39,283 nucleotides of DNA from JAVEYA01 sp034003745 (GCA_034003745.1 JAVEYA010000009.1:1-39283), one strand, 5' to 3'; shown: positions 1 through 10,531, counted from the first letter of the stretch. The notes: a model not told the origin generated them from the letters alone. Program-made: numbers and translations.

Positions 1-2065
1 TACCCGAAAAATACCGATACATATTCAGCAGAGCGTCCGACATATCAATGGGCCGGCCACCTCCGTCCACCACCCGGCCGATGATTCTTCCCTGTTCCTC
101 TAAGGAAAAGGTTACCGCTCCCCGGCGATGGTCATCCAGGATAGCCGTCTGCTCCTGACGGGGCAAGCCGGCTTCCCGCCCATCCACGGAAATCTTGATC
201 TCCTCTCCCGGCGCGCCCCGCAACGGGAACGGATAACTGCTGCTGACTATCCCCCTGGCGTCTGTGGCCTTTAGTTTATAGTGCGCCGCCGAGGCCCAGT
301 TGAGGTTGCGGGTGACGGTTTCCTCCCGGTCCAGATACTTGGTCCGGATGGTAATGTCGACTTCCACCTTTCCAATCGTGGTCAAAACCAAGTCCAGATT
401 GCCCGAAAAGGTTTCCGTAAGGCCGATAAACCGATTATTCATCACATATTTTCCGTTGGGCGTACCGGCGGATACGGTCACCCCGCCCGCCGGCAGCGTC
501 AGCGAGTAGCGACCGTCGTTTCCGGTTACGGTGGTGGCGGTGTAGCTTCTTCTGCCCTCCAGGAGCTGGGTCGTGGTCACAACCACGCCGCCTAAAGCCG
601 GCCCGGTCGGCGTCTCCACTGTTGCTGTTCCGGAAACCGTGAACATAGGCAGGGAACGAAGCTTGATTTCTCCTACATTCATGCCCGCATCCAGGGTGTA
701 TGTGGCCGACTCTCCGCTGAAACAGGTCAGGGCTTCGCTCGGTCCGCTGAGGGTGATCACCGCCGTCGCTTCCTCCCCGGACAGGAAATCCAGCCTGCTT
801 TCCGCCCACCCGTTTTCATCGGTTATGACTGTCATAACCGTATACGGATTGCTGAAGCGGACAGAAGCGCCGGGCACGGGGATTCCCCCGGGGGTCAGCA
901 CCTGAACACGCAGACCGGCCGGGCGGAGAGGGTCAGCCGGAACCATGGTCTCCTCGCCGGCGGCCACCGTTATTTCTTCCTGATTGATGAGCAAACGGTC
1001 CATATGATTGCGCAGCCTGACCGTATAATCCTCCGCCGGCTTCAGTCCGGTGAAGATATAGGCAGTGGCGTCGGTAATATTCCGGACAAAGCTCTGTCCC
1101 GCAGAGAGACTGGAAACTACCAAAGAACGGTAGGCCAGGTCAGTCAAAGCGTCGCCAGGGATTTCCACCCGCAGGCTGCCGGCTACCGTCAGGGGCAGAC
1201 CGGCCGCGGTTGCCGCCGGGGAGACATGACCGGCCCCATCGCTGAGGGTCCCGCTGAGGGAACTGATCTGCGTCGTCTTGTCCGGCAGGGTAAATATCCC
1301 CTGATAGGTCCCCGGCAGATCCGGCCGTTCGCTGAGCGTAATTGGACCGGTGGTAACGGTGCGCGGCTCGCTTAACATACCGCCGTCGGCATCCAGCCAG
1401 TTGCGATATTCTACTACCGCACTCGCCTGCCGTCCCCGCTCACCGACGACCCGGATGGTCAGTTCCGCCCCCGAGTTGACAAAACCAAGATCCGCTCTCC
1501 CCTGTTCCAGGGGGAAGCGGTAACTGACCAGGGACGCGGTCAGCGCCGGGGTCGTTAATTCATAGGGGGTGCTGGGCGCCGACGCGGTCCCGGCGGCATT
1601 ATACGCCCGTACGGTATAGGCATATGTTTTTTGCGACAGCAGCCCCGTATCGTGGAATTCGTATTCCAGCCGATGATCGGCTGTAATCTGGGGCTCCAGC
1701 GGAGCCGGTTCCCCGAATTGACCGCCGGCTTCCGCCGTGGCGCGGAAGACCTGATAATGGTCTACGTTAAGATCGTCCGCGTTGCGCGGCCAGTAGATAT
1801 CCGCAGCCCCTCCCGGCCGGTAAACCACCTGAGAGATGACCGGAACCGCTGGCGGCGTGCCGTCCGTGCCGGGGGTTATTTCCAGCGAAGCCGTCGGGGA
1901 AAGATTGCCGGCTTTGTCTATCGCCGTCAGAGTATAGGTATAAGGCAGCCCTGCCGTTAAACCGCTGTCCTGATAGGTATATTCCAACTGACCGCTTACC
2001 GCCAAAACCTCCGCCAGGGGACTTTGGTTCCGCGTCAAACGGTAATAGTTTATATCCGCATCCTG
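1..2065 (-). pseudogene. C-terminal segment of the same surface protease: Fn3 and carboxypeptidase-regulatory-like repeats, cut by window edge
   Basis: Reading the minus strand with codons in phase with 2063-2065 gives about 688 codons without a stop down to base 1. This is far longer than expected by chance and needs no start codon. It begins QDADINYYRLTRNQSPLAEV, which completes the Fn3 domain left unfinished by the preceding frame. A second Fn3 domain follows (PPAVPVISQVVYRPGGAAD to YTVRAYNAAGT), then several Ig/carboxypeptidase-regulatory-like modules (TPGGIPVPGASVRFSN; TPTGPALGGVVVTTTQ with NDGRYSLTLPAGG). No sortase motif or SLH domain is visible before the edge. Joined with the two preceding segments, the ancestral protein would exceed 1,660 residues. 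The segment cannot be translated from its own start, so it is presumably silent unless frame is restored upstream. Confidence 0.75.
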
Positions 2066-3617
2066 AAGGAAGGGGCGTCCCACCGCAGCATAACCGTACT
2101 GGCTCCCGCTGTGGCGGTGAATCCGGCGGGCGTTCCGGGCGGGATACGGTCCAGAATTACCGTAACCGCATTGGATGCATCGCTCTCAACCTCATTTATC
2201 AGTGCCCGGGCGGTGAAGGTATAGCTGCCATCGGCCGGCAAAGTGACTTGCAGGCTGAAAGCGCCGTTCTCATCGGCGGTCACCGGGGAAAGGGGCTCCG
2301 TACTCTCCCCAAGGCGGTAAGAAACGGTGACCGCGGCGCCGGGGGCAGCCGTCCCGGAGACAGTCACGGTAGCCTGGTTGGTTATGTTTGGTACAATAGC
2401 GTTTAAGCGTGGAGCCGCCTGATTATTTTGAAGGGTAAAGGAGACCGGCAAACTGGCCACCAGTCCCTCCGGACCCGCCCCCAGTTCCAAAAAGGCTTGG
2501 TATGCTCCGCTGAGAAGATGGTCCGGCGCCGGGAAACTGCTCTTATAAAAGCTGGTGGTGGGCGCAAAGGGCCTGCTATCCGTACGGCCGTTCTGTATGC
2601 CGGTACGATCCGGATCTCCGTCGGACAGCCGGATGCGGGCCACATCGCCGTCCCCCGGCGTAATGGAAACAGGAAGTGCCTGGGCTCCCTCGCTCACCGT
2701 GAGTTGCCGCGACAGGAGATAGCCGGCCTCTGGGCTGGCCAGGCGTAACGCATAGTTCCCCGGTGTCAGCCAGACCTGCCCCGTCCCAACTGCGGAGAGT
2801 TGGCTAAGAGGTATCTCGAAGAGAGCGCCACTGGTTTCGATATAAGAATCTTCCGGCTGGGCCACATTCGTCAGGTCAGCCAGCAGCAAAGCCCCGGACA
2901 GAGCGTTGCCGTCGGTCTTTGCGGCGGTCACTGTCACCCGCCGGGCCAGGCCTGGATCCAGATCGGGATCCAGTACGTAGGTACCGGGGGAGCGCACCAG
3001 CCGGTGATAGAGGAAGTTGGGTTCCGTTCCCTGGGCCACCACCAAAAAGTCGTTGCCGTTCACCGCCAGGGAAGCCGGGAGAATCACTTTTCCTCTCAAG
3101 TCGGCTGCCCCCTGGTAAACCGGGCTGCTCTTTCTTTCGCCCATTAGCCGGTATGTGCCGTCAGCGTTCCTTTCGGCATGATAAACCGTTACCTTGGCCC
3201 CGGCAGCCGGTTCTCCACCCGGTTTCTTAATCGTCAAAGCGAGACCCCCGGCGATTTCATTGCCCACGATCAGGGTAATGCCAAAGCCGGAACCGTTCAC
3301 CTTGGCCCGGACTGAGTACTCCCCGTCCGGGTAAAGAGGGAGACCAGTATGGTCTACGGCGGTCGTATCCCAGTCCAGGCTGCAGAGTCCGCTCACCGGA
3401 ACAGAAACGGCGTCGCCCAGTTTAATGTCCTCCGGCCACGGATCCGCAGGAGAAGACGGGGGCGTAACAAAAAACTCCACCCGGGCGGTCAGGGTGACAA
3501 CCCCGCCCACCCGGCTGTGCCTGGCCGGGTCAATCAAGGATGCATAGGGGGAAGCCGGTGTGCCTTGCAGCTTGGAAAGGGCTTGGGGCATACTAAAGAC
3601 ACCTTTATATCCCCCCC
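2050..3617 (-). pseudogene. Middle segment of the same surface protease: Ig-like/adhesion repeats
   Basis: This segment is open from the G7 tract to a TAA at 2050-2052. It is the continuation of the subtilase in a different frame. The ATG at 3589-3591 (MPQALSKLQ) lies inside the end of the S8 domain and has no convincing ribosome binding site, so it is not a true start. The protein is rich in beta-strand Ig-like and carboxypeptidase-regulatory-like modules (for example KKPGGEPAAGAKVTVYH), then a bacterial Ig-like domain (VTVSGTAAPGAAVTVSYR), then the first half of a fibronectin type III domain (IPPGTPAGFTATAGAS...LRWDAPS). It breaks off abruptly after LRWDAPS, in the middle of the Fn3 strand pattern, because one base is missing within 2066-2070. 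These modules usually bind surfaces or extend the catalytic domain from the cell. The assignment to the same ancestral gene as its neighbours is inferred from perfect domain continuity. Confidence 0.75.
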
Positions 3618-5000
3618 AGTGGTCAAGGCGTCCGTCAGTTCAGCCGGCGTTTTTCCGGGAAAAACGGACCAGAGCAGGGCCGCGGCGCCGGAGACAAAGG
3701 GAGCGGCGGCGGAAGTGCCCGTTATATTCTTATAGGCGTCTTCCTTGGCCGTGGAAAGGATATCCACCCCGGGAGCAACTACTTCCATTATTTCCGTCCT
3801 GCTATTGTAATTGGAAAAAGAGGCCGGATCATCATTTCTATCGGAAGCCATTACCGCAATTACCCCGGGCAGACAGGCCGGGTAGAAACCCTGTACTTCT
3901 TTGCCCTCGTTACCGCCGGCGGCCACCACCACAGCGCCCTTACCCTGGGCGTACCGCACCGCTTCGGCCAGGGTAACGGGATAGTCGGGCAGGCGGGCGC
4001 CCAGGCTGAGGTTAATGACTTGGGCTCCATTATCGGCGGCCCAATAAATGCCATTGGCCACGGACAGCATGCTGCCGACGTCGGCCGCATCCAGGACCTT
4101 GACCGGCAGGATGCTCACGGGATACGCTCCCGCTGTCCCGGCCACGCCAATCCCGTTATTGGTCGAAGCCGCGGCAATTCCGGCCACCAGAGTGCCGTGG
4201 CTGTTCATGGAATCGTCCTCCGAATTGCCGCCGCCCGTCAGTGCATTATGGCCGGACAGAACCCGGATGTTCAGGTCGTCATGACCGCTGTCCACCCCGG
4301 TATCCAGAACGGCAAGGGTCACCGGAGCGGCCGAGTCGGAGCTTTTAATCAGTTCGGCGGCAGTCCAGGCTGTGACCGCGTTGATACGCTGCAGACCCCA
4401 CTGTTCGCCATAGTGGGTATCATCGGGGGCATCCAGGGCATACAGTTCGTAGTTGGGCTCGGCATACAGCACATTAGGGTCTTCCCGCAGCTGTTCCAGG
4501 GTTTCTTCCAGGCCTATTTCAGGCGAAGCTTCATAAACCACCGCCGTAACACTGACGGTACTTTGCCCCGCATTGAAGGACATCCGTCCGGCCTTTTGCG
4601 GCTGCTCCTTATAGCGGACAATGATTTCCCCCGGCTTGACCCGGGCTTCCTGCCCGCCTATGGTAATCACATCCAAAGGCTTCTCTTCCGGCGGGAGAGG
4701 GACAAGCTCAATGGGCAGCTTTTCCAGGTGAACCGTGCCTTCCGGTTCTTCTTCCAGTTCCTCAGGATTCAATTCTTCAGGGTCCGTCTGTTCAGGCTCT
4801 GCCGGCGGATCTGCAGGATCCGCGGGTGGTTCCGGCGGACCCGCCGACGGTTCTTCAACGGTAGAAACGGCGCTTCCGCCGGGCAGGCTTTCTTCAGCAA
4901 AGAGGCCCGGTACAGGGACCACCGCCTGTAATAAAAATGTCAGCATAATCAGGATTGCTGTCAGTCGTTTACCGTTTCGCAAATACGCTTTTATAAACAA
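3534..5000 (-). pseudogene. Subtilisin-like (S8) secreted serine protease, N-terminal segment of a frameshifted giant gene
   Basis: The product is a secreted subtilase that would cleave proteins outside the cell. A TTG start at 5000 is chosen because GAGGTGA lies 5 nt upstream. Residues 12-35 form a signal peptide. A Pro/Glu-rich linker (about 50-90) is followed by an inhibitor-like propeptide ending near DPNVLYAEPNYE. The catalytic triad is visible as D233 (VLDTGVD), H268 (NSHGTLVAGI) and S430 (GTSAAAPF), with oxyanion N364 (AGGNEG), so the protease fold is complete. The frame then hits a G7 tract at 3611-3617 and ends 31 residues after the triad domain in unrelated sequence. Adding one G restores TTGGYKGVFSMPQALSKL, the normal end of an S8 domain, which joins directly to the next segment. 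As written the gene encodes the protease domain without its surface repeats. The family call is secure; whether the break is real is not. Confidence 0.85.
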
Positions 5001-5030
5001 AGTATCACCTCATCTGTTTTAACATCCCCC

Positions 5031-5126
5031 TTATTTTATAGGGCGGCTATAAAATAAATATGAAATGCTAAATTATGGAAAACGTGCTCCAATCCCCGTT
5101 TTTATGGTAATATTATGGTAATTACC
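5031..5126. promoter_or_regulatory. Divergent control region with inverted and direct repeats
   Basis: The 168-bp gap separates the leftward protease gene from the rightward regulator gene. A perfect 10-bp inverted repeat, TTATTTTATA (5031-5040) and TATAAAATAA (5048-5057), has a GC-rich 7-nt spacer. Two direct copies of TATGGTAAT lie at 5103-5111 and 5114-5122, one helical turn apart; the second runs into the palindrome GGTAATTACC (5117-5126). TAATAT at 5108-5113 could be a -10 for the regulator. These are plausible operator sites, perhaps for autoregulation, but no binding protein can be assigned from sequence. Confidence 0.4.
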
Positions 5127-5168
5127 TTTAAAAAAATCCGAAAAAAATGTTGATGAGGAGTCAATGCG

Positions 5169-8100
5169 ATGAATGCCTTTCCCGTGTTAAAAAGCAAACT
5201 CATTATGCCGGAATTGCCTCCCCATTTTTTATTGACGGAGCGGATGAAAAAGCTGCACGCCGCCATGGATACCTCCCGGGTGGTCAGTATATGCGCGCCC
5301 GCCGGGTATGGCAAGACGACCCTGGCCGTTTCCTATTTTCACCGCCGGGCGGACCGTTCGGCCAGGATCTGCTGGTACCGTCTGGACCCGGAAGATGCAA
5401 ATCTGCCGGTATTCATTGCCCACCTCGCCGAGACGCTTTTTCCGCCGGCCACCCCTCGTTTTGCCGAATCACGCAAAGCCTTACGGGACTATGCCGATGT
5501 GGAATTACAGCCCCGCAGCGCCATAGCCATGCTTTGCCAGGAAATGTGGTCGCACCACAGCGGTTCAGACAATATCCGAACCTATCTTGTGCTGGATGAT
5601 TTTCAAAATGTGGTTGGGATGGCGGAAATAGGCGATATGATCAGGTTTCTGCTGGACAACATGCCGCCTTCCTGCATCCTCTTTGTTTTAAGCCGCCCCC
5701 ATCACGCCGTCTTCTCAGAAAAGCAGAAACTGGAGCAAAAGGTTTTGGAGATAGGCGCCGAGGACCTGGTTTTCAGCCAGGCGGAAATAAACGATTTTAT
5801 GCTGCAGATGGATCCGGTTATTTTGGATCGGCAATTAGCGGGTTGGATCCGGAAAAAAACCGAAGGCTGGATAGCGGGTATTGCCATCTTATACCAGGCC
5901 TTTAAAAGCAAGGGACTGGATTTGACCGGCCTCGCCTCCGGCAAGAAAGACCATGCGGAGGCCCTATTCCGCTATTTATCTTTGGAAGTATTCAAATCCG
6001 TGGAAGACGGGACCCAGGACGGCCTGGTCAGGCTGGCCCTGCTTCAGGAATTTACGGCGGAGGAGGCCGCGCAAATATGCGGCATCGCCGACATAAAGCC
6101 GCTGATTGACCGAAGTACGCAGTTTGGCCTGTTTATTCAGCGAATTCAGGATGACCCCGTGGTCTATCGCTTCCACGCGCTCTTCCGGGAATTTTTGCTC
6201 CATATTTTAAAGAGTCGTCTCTCCGGCGAGGAGATCGCGGGTTTGCATCTTCAGGCTGCCGCCTATTATATCGCCCGGGGCGCCTATATCCGCGCCGCCG
6301 AGCATTTGGCCCAAGGCGGCAATACCCCTTTGGCCGCGGAGCTGGTGAACCAGGCAGGCTTTAATAAGTTCCTGATCGGAGAAACCGCCCAGCTGAAGCT
6401 CTGGCTGGATCTGCTCCCGGAAGAAATGGTCCGGAACAACCCGGTTCTCTTACTGTTTCAAGCGCAGCTCCTGCCCAACAGCAGGCAGGGAGAAATGGTG
6501 GAACCCCTTAAAGAATTGCTGCGGCAATGCTTGCGGGAGAACAAGCCGGAGATGTATTTTCATGGGGCGACGGTCCTGATCTATATCCTCACCTGCCGCA
6601 ACGATATGAAAGAATTGCGGGCGATGGCCACGGGACTTTCTTGGCAACCGGATGCCGTTTCCGAGGAACTCAAAAATACCCTGATCATCCTGGACATGGT
6701 GCGCTCCATCGGGGAAGAACGGTTTTCCGAGGGGGAGGCTTACAGTGAAAGCGTCCTTTACGCCCTGCTCCCGGAAGACAGTCAATGGCTGTATTTAATC
6801 CTCTCCTGTATCATTTATTACAGCCTCGGCAAGCTCGCCCAGGCGGAACGTTGCATGAACACGGCCCTTGCCTTGGATAATTTCAAAAATATCGAGCCCG
6901 CCCGGGGTTTTATCCTGCTTTTCCTGGCGATCACCCTGGCTCTTAAGCATGACAAAGAGCGTTTGCCGGGGTTCGTCGCGGAAATAACCGCTATTGGCGA
7001 AAAATACGATTATGACTACCTGTCGGCCGGGGGAAGGCGTGTGGCCGCTTTTGAACGCTACCTGTCCTTTGATACGGAAAGCGCTGTGGAAATGCTGGAT
7101 TATGCGGTTTTTCACCATCACCGGATGTACAATAAAGTGATGGGGGCCTCCTGCCGGCTCCTCCAGCGTCTTTGGTCCATCCGGCCCGGAGTTCCCGGCC
7201 CGGATCTGGCGCAAGCCCGCCGGGAGGCAAGCAGCATTAGAAAAGCCCGGCCCGGCATGATGGTGGCGGAGTCGTCCCTGTCCATTCTCGGCGCCCTGGC
7301 CCGGGAAGCGGGAGATTTTGCCCTGGCGGAGCGCTCTTTGCTCTCCGCCGTTCGGCTGGCCAAGGCTAAAAAAGGTTCTCAGACGCTCTGCGGCGCCTTG
7401 TTCCATCTGGCCCGGCTATATTACGCCCAAGAAGACCGGGAAAAAGGCCTCCGTTATCTGCGGCAGGCTATGGAACTGGCCGCAAACAACAAATACTATA
7501 TGTTCTGGGATATCCACCTTCCCACCCTCACTGAAATGGCGCTCCGGAGTATCCGTTGCGGCTGCAGGGCCGATTTCGCCGAAGAACTGCTGGGTAGGTT
7601 TTATGATGGCAACACCGTCCGCTACCTGGCCGAAAAAGTAAAAAGCATGGATGAAAACCGGATTGCGACTTATGTGGATGATTTTGTTTTCCGGTACAAG
7701 CCTGACCAGGCGGAACCGCTTTACTTTATCAAAGCGGCGCTTTTTGGCAAACCGCAAATTTCCGTCAACGGCGTCAAGATTCCGGAAGCCGAATGGAAAA
7801 CCAAAAAAATAAAAGGCCTCCTGGAATACTTGCTCTTAAACAGCGGGAAAACGGCTTCCAAGGATAAACTGTCGGATATCTTCTGGCCTGAGGCAGACAA
7901 TAAATCCGCCCTGGCCTCTCTGCGGACAGCCCTGTACCAGCTCCGCAAAACTCTGGCCAAATACCAGGTCCCTGTCACGGGAAGCCGGGCCCTGATCCAT
8001 GAAACCCTGGGTGGCCTGCAAATTAAAAATGAAGATGTATGGGAGCTGGATTATCTTGATTTTTTGCGTCTTCACCAGAAACTGGCCGCGTTGTCCAAGG

Positions 8101-8504
8101 CTGACCCGGAGCATGAAGACAAAAGGCTCGGGTTGCTGCGGCAAATGGTTTCTCTTTATCAGGGCGAGCTGATGGAGGATAGTGATTATGGGGAACTGGT
8201 TTTTTTAGAGCGGGAAAGATGCAAGATGATTTTTGAGGAAGCTTGCCTGGAACTTGGCTTTATCTATACCGAACGGGGAGAGCTGAGCCAGGCTGAAGAG
8301 ACCCTTCGGCGCGCCCTCATTCTGGAACCTTACAGCGAGAACATTTGCCTGGAATTGTTAAAGCTGTTTATACGGCAAGGGCGGAGGAGTAAGGCGGTCA
8401 ATCTCTATTACAGATTCAAAAAACGTTTTGAACAGGAGTTTGATGTCAGGATAGAGCAGCGCTTAACGGAGGCCATCCGGAATCCGGAGAGGGTTCGGGC
8501 TTAA
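5169..8504 (+). CDS. MalT-like ATPase transcriptional regulator with SARP/BTAD C-terminus
   Basis: This 1,111-residue protein is a signal-integrating transcription activator. The N-terminus is a STAND-type NTPase: Walker A APAGYGKTT at residues 43-51 and Walker B-like TYLVLDDFQ near residue 137. The centre is a long helical, TPR-like superhelix typical of MalT relatives. Unlike MalT it has no LuxR helix-turn-helix. Instead, residues about 850-945 form an OmpR/SARP-like winged helix (KIKGLLEYLLLNSGKTASKD, then ALASLRTALYQLRKTL), and residues about 950-1105 form a BTAD repeat domain (LERERCKMIFEEACLELG). The start at 5169 has GAGGAG 8 nt upstream. An ATG at 5164 gives only a two-codon frame overlapping it. 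The gene precedes the chemoreceptor-cheW pair and ends in a strong hairpin. Target and ligand are unknown. The family call is confident. Confidence 0.88.
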   Translation: MNAFPVLKSKLIMPELPPHFLLTERMKKLHAAMDTSRVVSICAPAGYGKTTLAVSYFHRRADRSARICWYRLDPEDANLPVFIAHLAETLFPPATPRFAESRKALRDYADVELQPRSAIAMLCQEMWSHHSGSDNIRTYLVLDDFQNVVGMAEIGDMIRFLLDNMPPSCILFVLSRPHHAVFSEKQKLEQKVLEIGAEDLVFSQAEINDFMLQMDPVILDRQLAGWIRKKTEGWIAGIAILYQAFKSKGLDLTGLASGKKDHAEALFRYLSLEVFKSVEDGTQDGLVRLALLQEFTAEEAAQICGIADIKPLIDRSTQFGLFIQRIQDDPVVYRFHALFREFLLHILKSRLSGEEIAGLHLQAAAYYIARGAYIRAAEHLAQGGNTPLAAELVNQAGFNKFLIGETAQLKLWLDLLPEEMVRNNPVLLLFQAQLLPNSRQGEMVEPLKELLRQCLRENKPEMYFHGATVLIYILTCRNDMKELRAMATGLSWQPDAVSEELKNTLIILDMVRSIGEERFSEGEAYSESVLYALLPEDSQWLYLILSCIIYYSLGKLAQAERCMNTALALDNFKNIEPARGFILLFLAITLALKHDKERLPGFVAEITAIGEKYDYDYLSAGGRRVAAFERYLSFDTESAVEMLDYAVFHHHRMYNKVMGASCRLLQRLWSIRPGVPGPDLAQARREASSIRKARPGMMVAESSLSILGALAREAGDFALAERSLLSAVRLAKAKKGSQTLCGALFHLARLYYAQEDREKGLRYLRQAMELAANNKYYMFWDIHLPTLTEMALRSIRCGCRADFAEELLGRFYDGNTVRYLAEKVKSMDENRIATYVDDFVFRYKPDQAEPLYFIKAALFGKPQISVNGVKIPEAEWKTKKIKGLLEYLLLNSGKTASKDKLSDIFWPEADNKSALASLRTALYQLRKTLAKYQVPVTGSRALIHETLGGLQIKNEDVWELDYLDFLRLHQKLAALSKADPEHEDKRLGLLRQMVSLYQGELMEDSDYGELVFLERERCKMIFEEACLELGFIYTERGELSQAEETLRRALILEPYSENICLELLKLFIRQGRRSKAVNLYYRFKKRFEQEFDVRIEQRLTEAIRNPERVRA

Positions 8505-8529
8505 GTCAAATCAAGAGGACAAAAAGTAA

Positions 8530-8575
8530 AAAGGGAGTATCTCAGAAGCATGGTTGCTTCCGGGATACTCCCTTT
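8530..8575 (+). terminator. Long hairpin terminator after the SARP-type regulator
   Basis: The 12-bp arms AAAGGGAGTATC (8530-8541) and GATACTCCCTTT (8564-8575) are perfectly complementary. Inside them a second stem, GAAGCA (8545-8550) with TGCTTC (8555-8560), closes a TGGT loop. The downstream T-tract is short (TTTCT), so termination is likely but not textbook. Confidence 0.65.
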
Positions 8576-8582
8576 CTAGTAC

Positions 8583-8606
8583 AAAAATACCACAAAACGT
8601 AGTATG
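8583..8606 (+). promoter_or_regulatory. Copy 1 of a shared 24-bp element upstream of the chemoreceptor-cheW genes
   Basis: The element reads AAAAATACCACAAAA, then CGT, then AGTATG. It matches 20 of 24 bases of the element at 13707-13730 upstream of cheA. The ends ATAC and GTAT are inverted, as expected for a dimeric regulator site. It lies just past the terminator and 144 nt before the receptor start. Confidence 0.5.
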
Positions 8607-8749
8607 AAAAAATGAGGGGCATCTCTTAAAATATAAAATAGTTTAAAGATTTAGGACTTCTGGAGGAGTTGGTGAATATCAACAGGACATGAAGAATGGA
8701 AAAGATGACTATACAGGGTAAGGAAGCAAATATAAGGAGGAATAAGATC

Positions 8750-10531
8750 ATGAAAAATTTGAGTATCAGCAAGAAGCTCATAGTTGGATTCGGGATCGTC
8801 TTAATTATGATGATCGCAACAATCGTGATATCCTTGTTCAGCTTTAACAGTATATCGAAAATTATTGATACCAACGCCCAATACACGCTGCCCAACAATA
8901 CAAACATATGGAAGATCCGGAGAGACACCGTATCCATCCAGCGCTATATGGCCCGTGGTCTTTCCGAAACCCACGCCAATAAGATCGATGAATTGTTCAA
9001 TCTGGCCCAACAAGACAGCACGTCGCTTTTGGACACGTTTGATATATATGCCGGTAATCAGAGGGATACGAGCCGGGACGCTAAAATTGCGGAGCTGCGG
9101 GAATTGTTTTCTAAAGCAGGCGGAACAAGGAAGGAAATGGCCGCGCTGATGAAAAATCCGACAGAGGAGAACATCGCGCTGGCACAGAAAATGTTTGAGG
9201 ACGAATACATTCCTACAATGGATAAATCTGCAGCGATCATGATTGAGTTCAGCGATACCGCGGAAGCGCGCGCCGCGCAGCAGACCGCGGACGCTAACGC
9301 CACTACAAAATTGGCCTGGATGATCCTGATTATCTGCGGCACTGCTTCCGTTTTGCTGACAATTGTTGTGATAATCGCCATCAGAAAATCCATCCTTACT
9401 CCGGTCAAAGAGATCGTAGCAGTCTACACGGAGATTGCCAAAGGGAACAAGCAGGTCAATATTGCCTATGAAAGCAAGGATGAGATGGGTCAGATGGCTG
9501 CGCTGATCCGGGCTGCCAATGAAAATGAAGGCCGCATCATCGGCGACGTCATCGATAAGTTCACAAAGATGTCCCAAGGCGATCTGCGGATACGTATAGA
9601 TCAAGAATACCCCGGGGATTTTGTCGTGATCAAACAGACCATTGAAAATACTGTCGCCGCGCTCAATCAAACGATGCATACCATCAACACGGCCGCGGAA
9701 CAGGTCAGCACCGGCGCTGCCCAAGTGGCCAGCGGGGCGCAGGCCCTGGCTTCCGGCTCCACGGAGCAGGCTTCCTCCGTGGAGGAACTGAGCGTCTCCA
9801 TCACCAAGATTGCCGAACAGGCTACGGAGAATTCCGCCCATGTCAAGTCGGCAACCCGCTATGTAGAAGAATCTGTTTCAGGCGTCAAGACCGGAAACGA
9901 GCACATGGAGCAGTTGACGGAAGCGATGTCCAACATCGGCTCCGCCTCCGACCAGATTACCAAAATTACCAAAGCGATCGAGGATATCGCTTTCCAGACC
10001 AATATCCTGGCCTTGAACGCGGCGATTGAAGCCGCCCGGGCCGGCAATGCGGGCAGGGGCTTCGCGGTAGTGGCCGACGAAGTCAGGAATCTTGCCGCCA
10101 AGTCGGCGGAAGCCGCGCAGCAGACGGCGGAGTTGATCCAGGCTTCGGTAGCCACCGTGGCGGAAGGAGCGGAAATCACCGCCAAGACGGCGCAAATTCT
10201 GCATGAGGTGGGAGAAAAAGCGCAAATGGTCAATGAAAGCATCGTTAAGATTGATGCGGCTTCCACGGAGCAGGCGGTTGCCATCGAACAAATCAAACAG
10301 GGACTGAATCAAGTGTCTTCCGTAGTTCAGACCAATGCCGCCACTGCTGAAGAAAACTCCGCCACCAGCGAAGAAATGTCCGCTCAGGCTGCAACGCTCC
10401 GTGAAGAAGTGGGCAAATTCAAACTGAGTACCGGCAATGACAGAAAGAGCATGCCTGTTATTTCCTTGAGCAGGGACCGTTATATGGAAGCGCCTCTGTC
10501 GGAGGTCGGGGTATCTTTAGGAAAATATTAA
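8750..10531 (+). CDS. Methyl-accepting chemotaxis protein (4-helix-bundle sensor)
   Basis: This is a transmembrane chemoreceptor that would control CheA through CheW. The ATG at 8750 is preferred over an upstream in-frame ATG (8696) because AAGGAGG lies at 8734-8740; this gives 593 residues. Helix TM1 is about residues 10-32, followed by a roughly 150-residue extracytoplasmic four-helix-bundle type domain, TM2 at about 188-212, a HAMP region, and a long methyl-accepting coiled coil. The hairpin tip is canonical (IAFQTNILALNAAIEAARAG...GRGFAVVADEVRNLA), so coupling to CheA/CheW should work. The tail lacks a terminal NWETF-type CheR tether. cheW follows 21 nt downstream. The ligand is unknown. 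Confidence 0.93.
   Translation: MKNLSISKKLIVGFGIVLIMMIATIVISLFSFNSISKIIDTNAQYTLPNNTNIWKIRRDTVSIQRYMARGLSETHANKIDELFNLAQQDSTSLLDTFDIYAGNQRDTSRDAKIAELRELFSKAGGTRKEMAALMKNPTEENIALAQKMFEDEYIPTMDKSAAIMIEFSDTAEARAAQQTADANATTKLAWMILIICGTASVLLTIVVIIAIRKSILTPVKEIVAVYTEIAKGNKQVNIAYESKDEMGQMAALIRAANENEGRIIGDVIDKFTKMSQGDLRIRIDQEYPGDFVVIKQTIENTVAALNQTMHTINTAAEQVSTGAAQVASGAQALASGSTEQASSVEELSVSITKIAEQATENSAHVKSATRYVEESVSGVKTGNEHMEQLTEAMSNIGSASDQITKITKAIEDIAFQTNILALNAAIEAARAGNAGRGFAVVADEVRNLAAKSAEAAQQTAELIQASVATVAEGAEITAKTAQILHEVGEKAQMVNESIVKIDAASTEQAVAIEQIKQGLNQVSSVVQTNAATAEENSATSEEMSAQAATLREEVGKFKLSTGNDRKSMPVISLSRDRYMEAPLSEVGVSLGKY

Noticed and set aside
4020..4931. A 303-codon rightward frame opposite the subtilase
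   Set aside because: It is antisense to a domain with a complete catalytic triad, and its product is Arg/Gly/Phe-rich without domain features.
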